DNA from: Ophiosphaerella korrae
Taxonomy: Eukaryota; Ascomycota; Dothideomycetes; Pleosporales; Phaeosphaeriaceae
Direction: 5' to 3'
Length of the DNA stretch: 35,887 bases
Assembly (NCBI GenBank): GCA_028456385.1
Contig: JALNQF010000392.1
Location: 1-35,887 of the forward strand
The first letter of the stretch is position 1. Each line of letters starts with the position of its first letter. Made by a program: the position numbers and the translations under genes. The notes beneath the pieces were generated by a model, which ran no database searches, was not told the DNA's origin, and saw nothing but the letters and a program-made list of their open reading frames with translations. Of the stretch, positions 34,432 to 35,887 are shown piece after piece.

Positions 34432-34640
34432 ATACTTTATAAGTAGTTTAACTATAAGAGAGTTGTTCTTTATATCTCTTATTTTCGCGCTTATATTAGT
34501 AAGTTATAAACTTACTAATATTTAACTACCTTTCTACTTTTAGTAACTACTTAGTAAGCTACTAGGTATATATACCTAGTACTTACTTATAAAGCTTTAT
34601 CTACTATTTACTCTCTTTAGTTAATTATTAAAACTACTTT
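34432..34640. repeat. Candidate small inverted-repeat element (MITE-like)
   Basis: About 210 bp with no counterpart in Copia-A interrupts the Copia-A2 RNase H. Its ends are imperfect inverted repeats (ataagtagtttaact...agagag at the left; RC of ctctctttagttaattattaaaactacttta at the right, shown in part). An internal palindrome aggtatatatacct is at its centre. Ordered blocks (ctaa..agagag, taaagct, actagg, taagtagttac, aaggtagtta, attagtaagttta) recur on the other strand at 20981-21100. No target duplication is established. Confidence 0.35.
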
Positions 34641-35528
34641 ATATTAACGTATAGTATATTAAGAAGTTATAATATAAAGATTACGTCTTTAACTACTTAT
34701 AATAAAGCTAGTAATTTAGCTTTAGTTATAAAAGTAGGAACTATATATTACTTATTAACTTTTATTATAATAAGCCTATTAAAAAGTTTAATTATAAACC
34801 TTTTAGACTATTTTTAGTCTATAGTATTATTAGTAAAATAAGTATTACTAGTAACTTATAATAATTCTCTTCTACTTAGCTAGAGTACTTTTAATCTTAT
34901 ATAAGAGAAGTATATAAGTACTTAATTAGTAGCTTTATAGTGAGTAGTACTTTAGTTTATAAAGAAATAAGCTAGTTATAATATTATAAAGGCTATATCT
35001 AGCTAGGTAGTAATAGTAGTAAATAGTAGTAAGCTAATCTTATATTAGTATTTATTAATCTTAGATAGTGTTAGCTATCTAGTAATAGTCTTAAGTTTAG
35101 TAGTAGCTATAAGTATATTATAGTTAACGTATAGCTTATTAATAAGCTAACTTATCTTATTAATATATTCTATTTATAGAAGTTATATTATATATTACTC
35201 TCTATCTTAGACTACTTAAATACTAAGAAACTATTAGAAATCTATTTTTTTTAGTAATACTATACTTTTCTTTTAAAAGATTAGTTACTTACTAAACTTC
35301 TTTAGTCTTCTATTTATTTTATATATTAATAATTCTCTTTTTAAATATATAGTAAAAGTTATATAGTACTATTTAAAAGCTTATAGCTTTAAGTATAGCT
35401 ATATAATATTTTTACTAAAATAGAAGTAAGATTTATAGACTATGTTACGCTTTTTAAACTTAAAAGATTATTCTTTATTTTTAGTATCTTCTAAGTATTC
35501 TTATATAGATTTCTTAGTCTATTACTAT
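34640..35528 (-). pseudogene. pol: Copia-A2 pol: RT catalytic half and RNase H
   Basis: On - from 35528, the sequence aligns with Copia-A from about 14924 to 15830. The shared stretches include agactaagaaatctatataag, agtaagtaactaatcttttaaaa and tactagtaatacttattttac. It therefore covers the RT palm downstream of the NAF.Y segment, the connection and the start of RNase H. Part of the region around the RT catalytic box looks shortened relative to Copia-A (about 15090-15180 there). RIP is heavier than in Copia-A. It is cut at 35529 by the Gypsy-1 LTR. Confidence 0.78.
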
Positions 35529-35887
35529 TATTATAAGGTTGTATACCTAATATAGATTTAGGGCCTAAAGGCTTATTAGTCTTAGAGATCTTAAACTTTA
35601 TTAGCTAAACTAACTCTAAATATTATTCGCCCTCTTATAGGTTATATCCTACAACCTAAAGGCCTATTAGCTGCCCTCTTTTACTTTTCCTCCTTAATAG
35701 TTCGCCTCCTTATAAGCCTTTAGTACTCGTATTTCCTTAGTAACTACCTACTCTCTTTTTACTATTCCTTTCTTTATAATACTCTACTATATACCTCCCC
35801 CCTTATATAAAGCTTAGTCCTATTAAGCTACTATACTTAATTAAGAGCCTCTAGCCTAGAGAGAAGGTAAAACCTACTTTAACCTAT
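35529..35887 (-). repeat. LTR of a second, inverted Gypsy-1 copy (partial)
   Basis: Reverse complement of 5594-5954 with scattered transitions; starts tattataaggttgtatacc on + (RIP-altered tgttgtaggg). This is the outer end of a minus-oriented Gypsy-1 copy inserted in Copia-A2, with the rest lying beyond the window. About 6 bp of the LTR are missing at the window edge. Confidence 0.83.

Larger units (their letters stand above)
21484..35528 (-). mobile_element. Copia-A2: truncated relative of Copia-A split by Gypsy-B
   Basis: Two blocks on -, 34640-35528 and 21484-22333, align in order with Copia-A bases about 14924-15830 and 15880-16674. They are separated by Gypsy-B (22334-34423) with its ATAAT duplication. 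The element is cut at 35529 by the LTR of a second Gypsy-1 copy, so the 5' LTR, gag, protease, integrase and the first part of RT are absent from the window. A piece of about 210 bp at 34429-34640 does not match Copia-A and may be a small insertion. Confidence 0.8.

Noticed and set aside
1..35887. Host genes, tRNA or rRNA
   Set aside because: No open frame of useful length exists on either strand outside the element remnants, and no cloverleaf-like or rRNA-like sequence was seen. All long stretches can be assigned to transposon parts, except where marked as unknown.

Overview
The window is a heavily mutated, gene-free stretch of a filamentous fungal genome, almost certainly an ascomycete (Pezizomycotina). 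It is a nest of transposable elements. CpA and TpG are strikingly rare and TpA is abundant on both strands. Nearly every element reading frame is broken by TAA or TAG where Gln or Trp codons are expected. This is the signature of repeat-induced point mutation (RIP). I see no host gene, tRNA, rRNA or CRISPR array and no intact transposon gene. Species cannot be named from the sequence.

Layout, from outside to inside. (1) 1-5954: the 3' part of a Ty3/Gypsy element on + (here Gypsy-1: RNase H, integrase, a long unexplained 3' region, LTR). (2) 5955-6833 and 20978-21483: two halves of a pogo/Fot1-like DDE transposase on +. (3) 6834-20977: a Ty1/Copia element on - (Copia-D) inserted in that transposase, with 217-bp LTRs, a half-tRNA type primer site, and an extra 2-kb segment between pol and its 3' LTR. 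(4) 10418-10617 and 16680-16939: a solo LTR of the Gypsy-B family inside the Copia-D reverse transcriptase (TSD TACGT). (5) 10618-16674: a structurally complete Copia element on + (Copia-A, 472-bp LTRs, TSD ACTAT) inside the solo LTR. (6) 21484-22333 and 34429-35528: a relative of Copia-A on - (Copia-A2). (7) 22334-34423: Gypsy-B, a chromodomain Gypsy element on - with 457-bp LTRs (TSD ATAAT), inside Copia-A2. (8) 25617-32644: Gypsy-C, a structurally complete chromovirus on - with 430-bp LTRs, inside Gypsy-B. (9) 35529-35887: the LTR of a second Gypsy-1 copy, inverted relative to the first and running off the window end.

Gypsy-1 and its inverted second LTR cap the cluster at both ends. Gypsy-C keeps visibly more CA/TG than Gypsy-B, consistent with later insertion. 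Gypsy-B and Gypsy-C carry a C-terminal chromodomain, which in this class directs integration to H3K9-methylated chromatin. That fits a self-reinforcing AT-rich heterochromatic block, perhaps pericentromeric or subtelomeric (inference).

The most unusual points are: a conserved acidic tail beyond the Gypsy-B/C chromodomain that stays in frame through the polypurine tract into the LTR; the extra, possibly antisense, segment in Copia-D; the 3-kb unexplained 3' region of Gypsy-1; mosaic LTRs shared by Gypsy-B and Gypsy-C; and a Gypsy-B segment replaced by a Copia-D-like 5' end. Domain calls come from reading translations by eye through RIP stops. Boundaries without LTR or TSD support are approximate.
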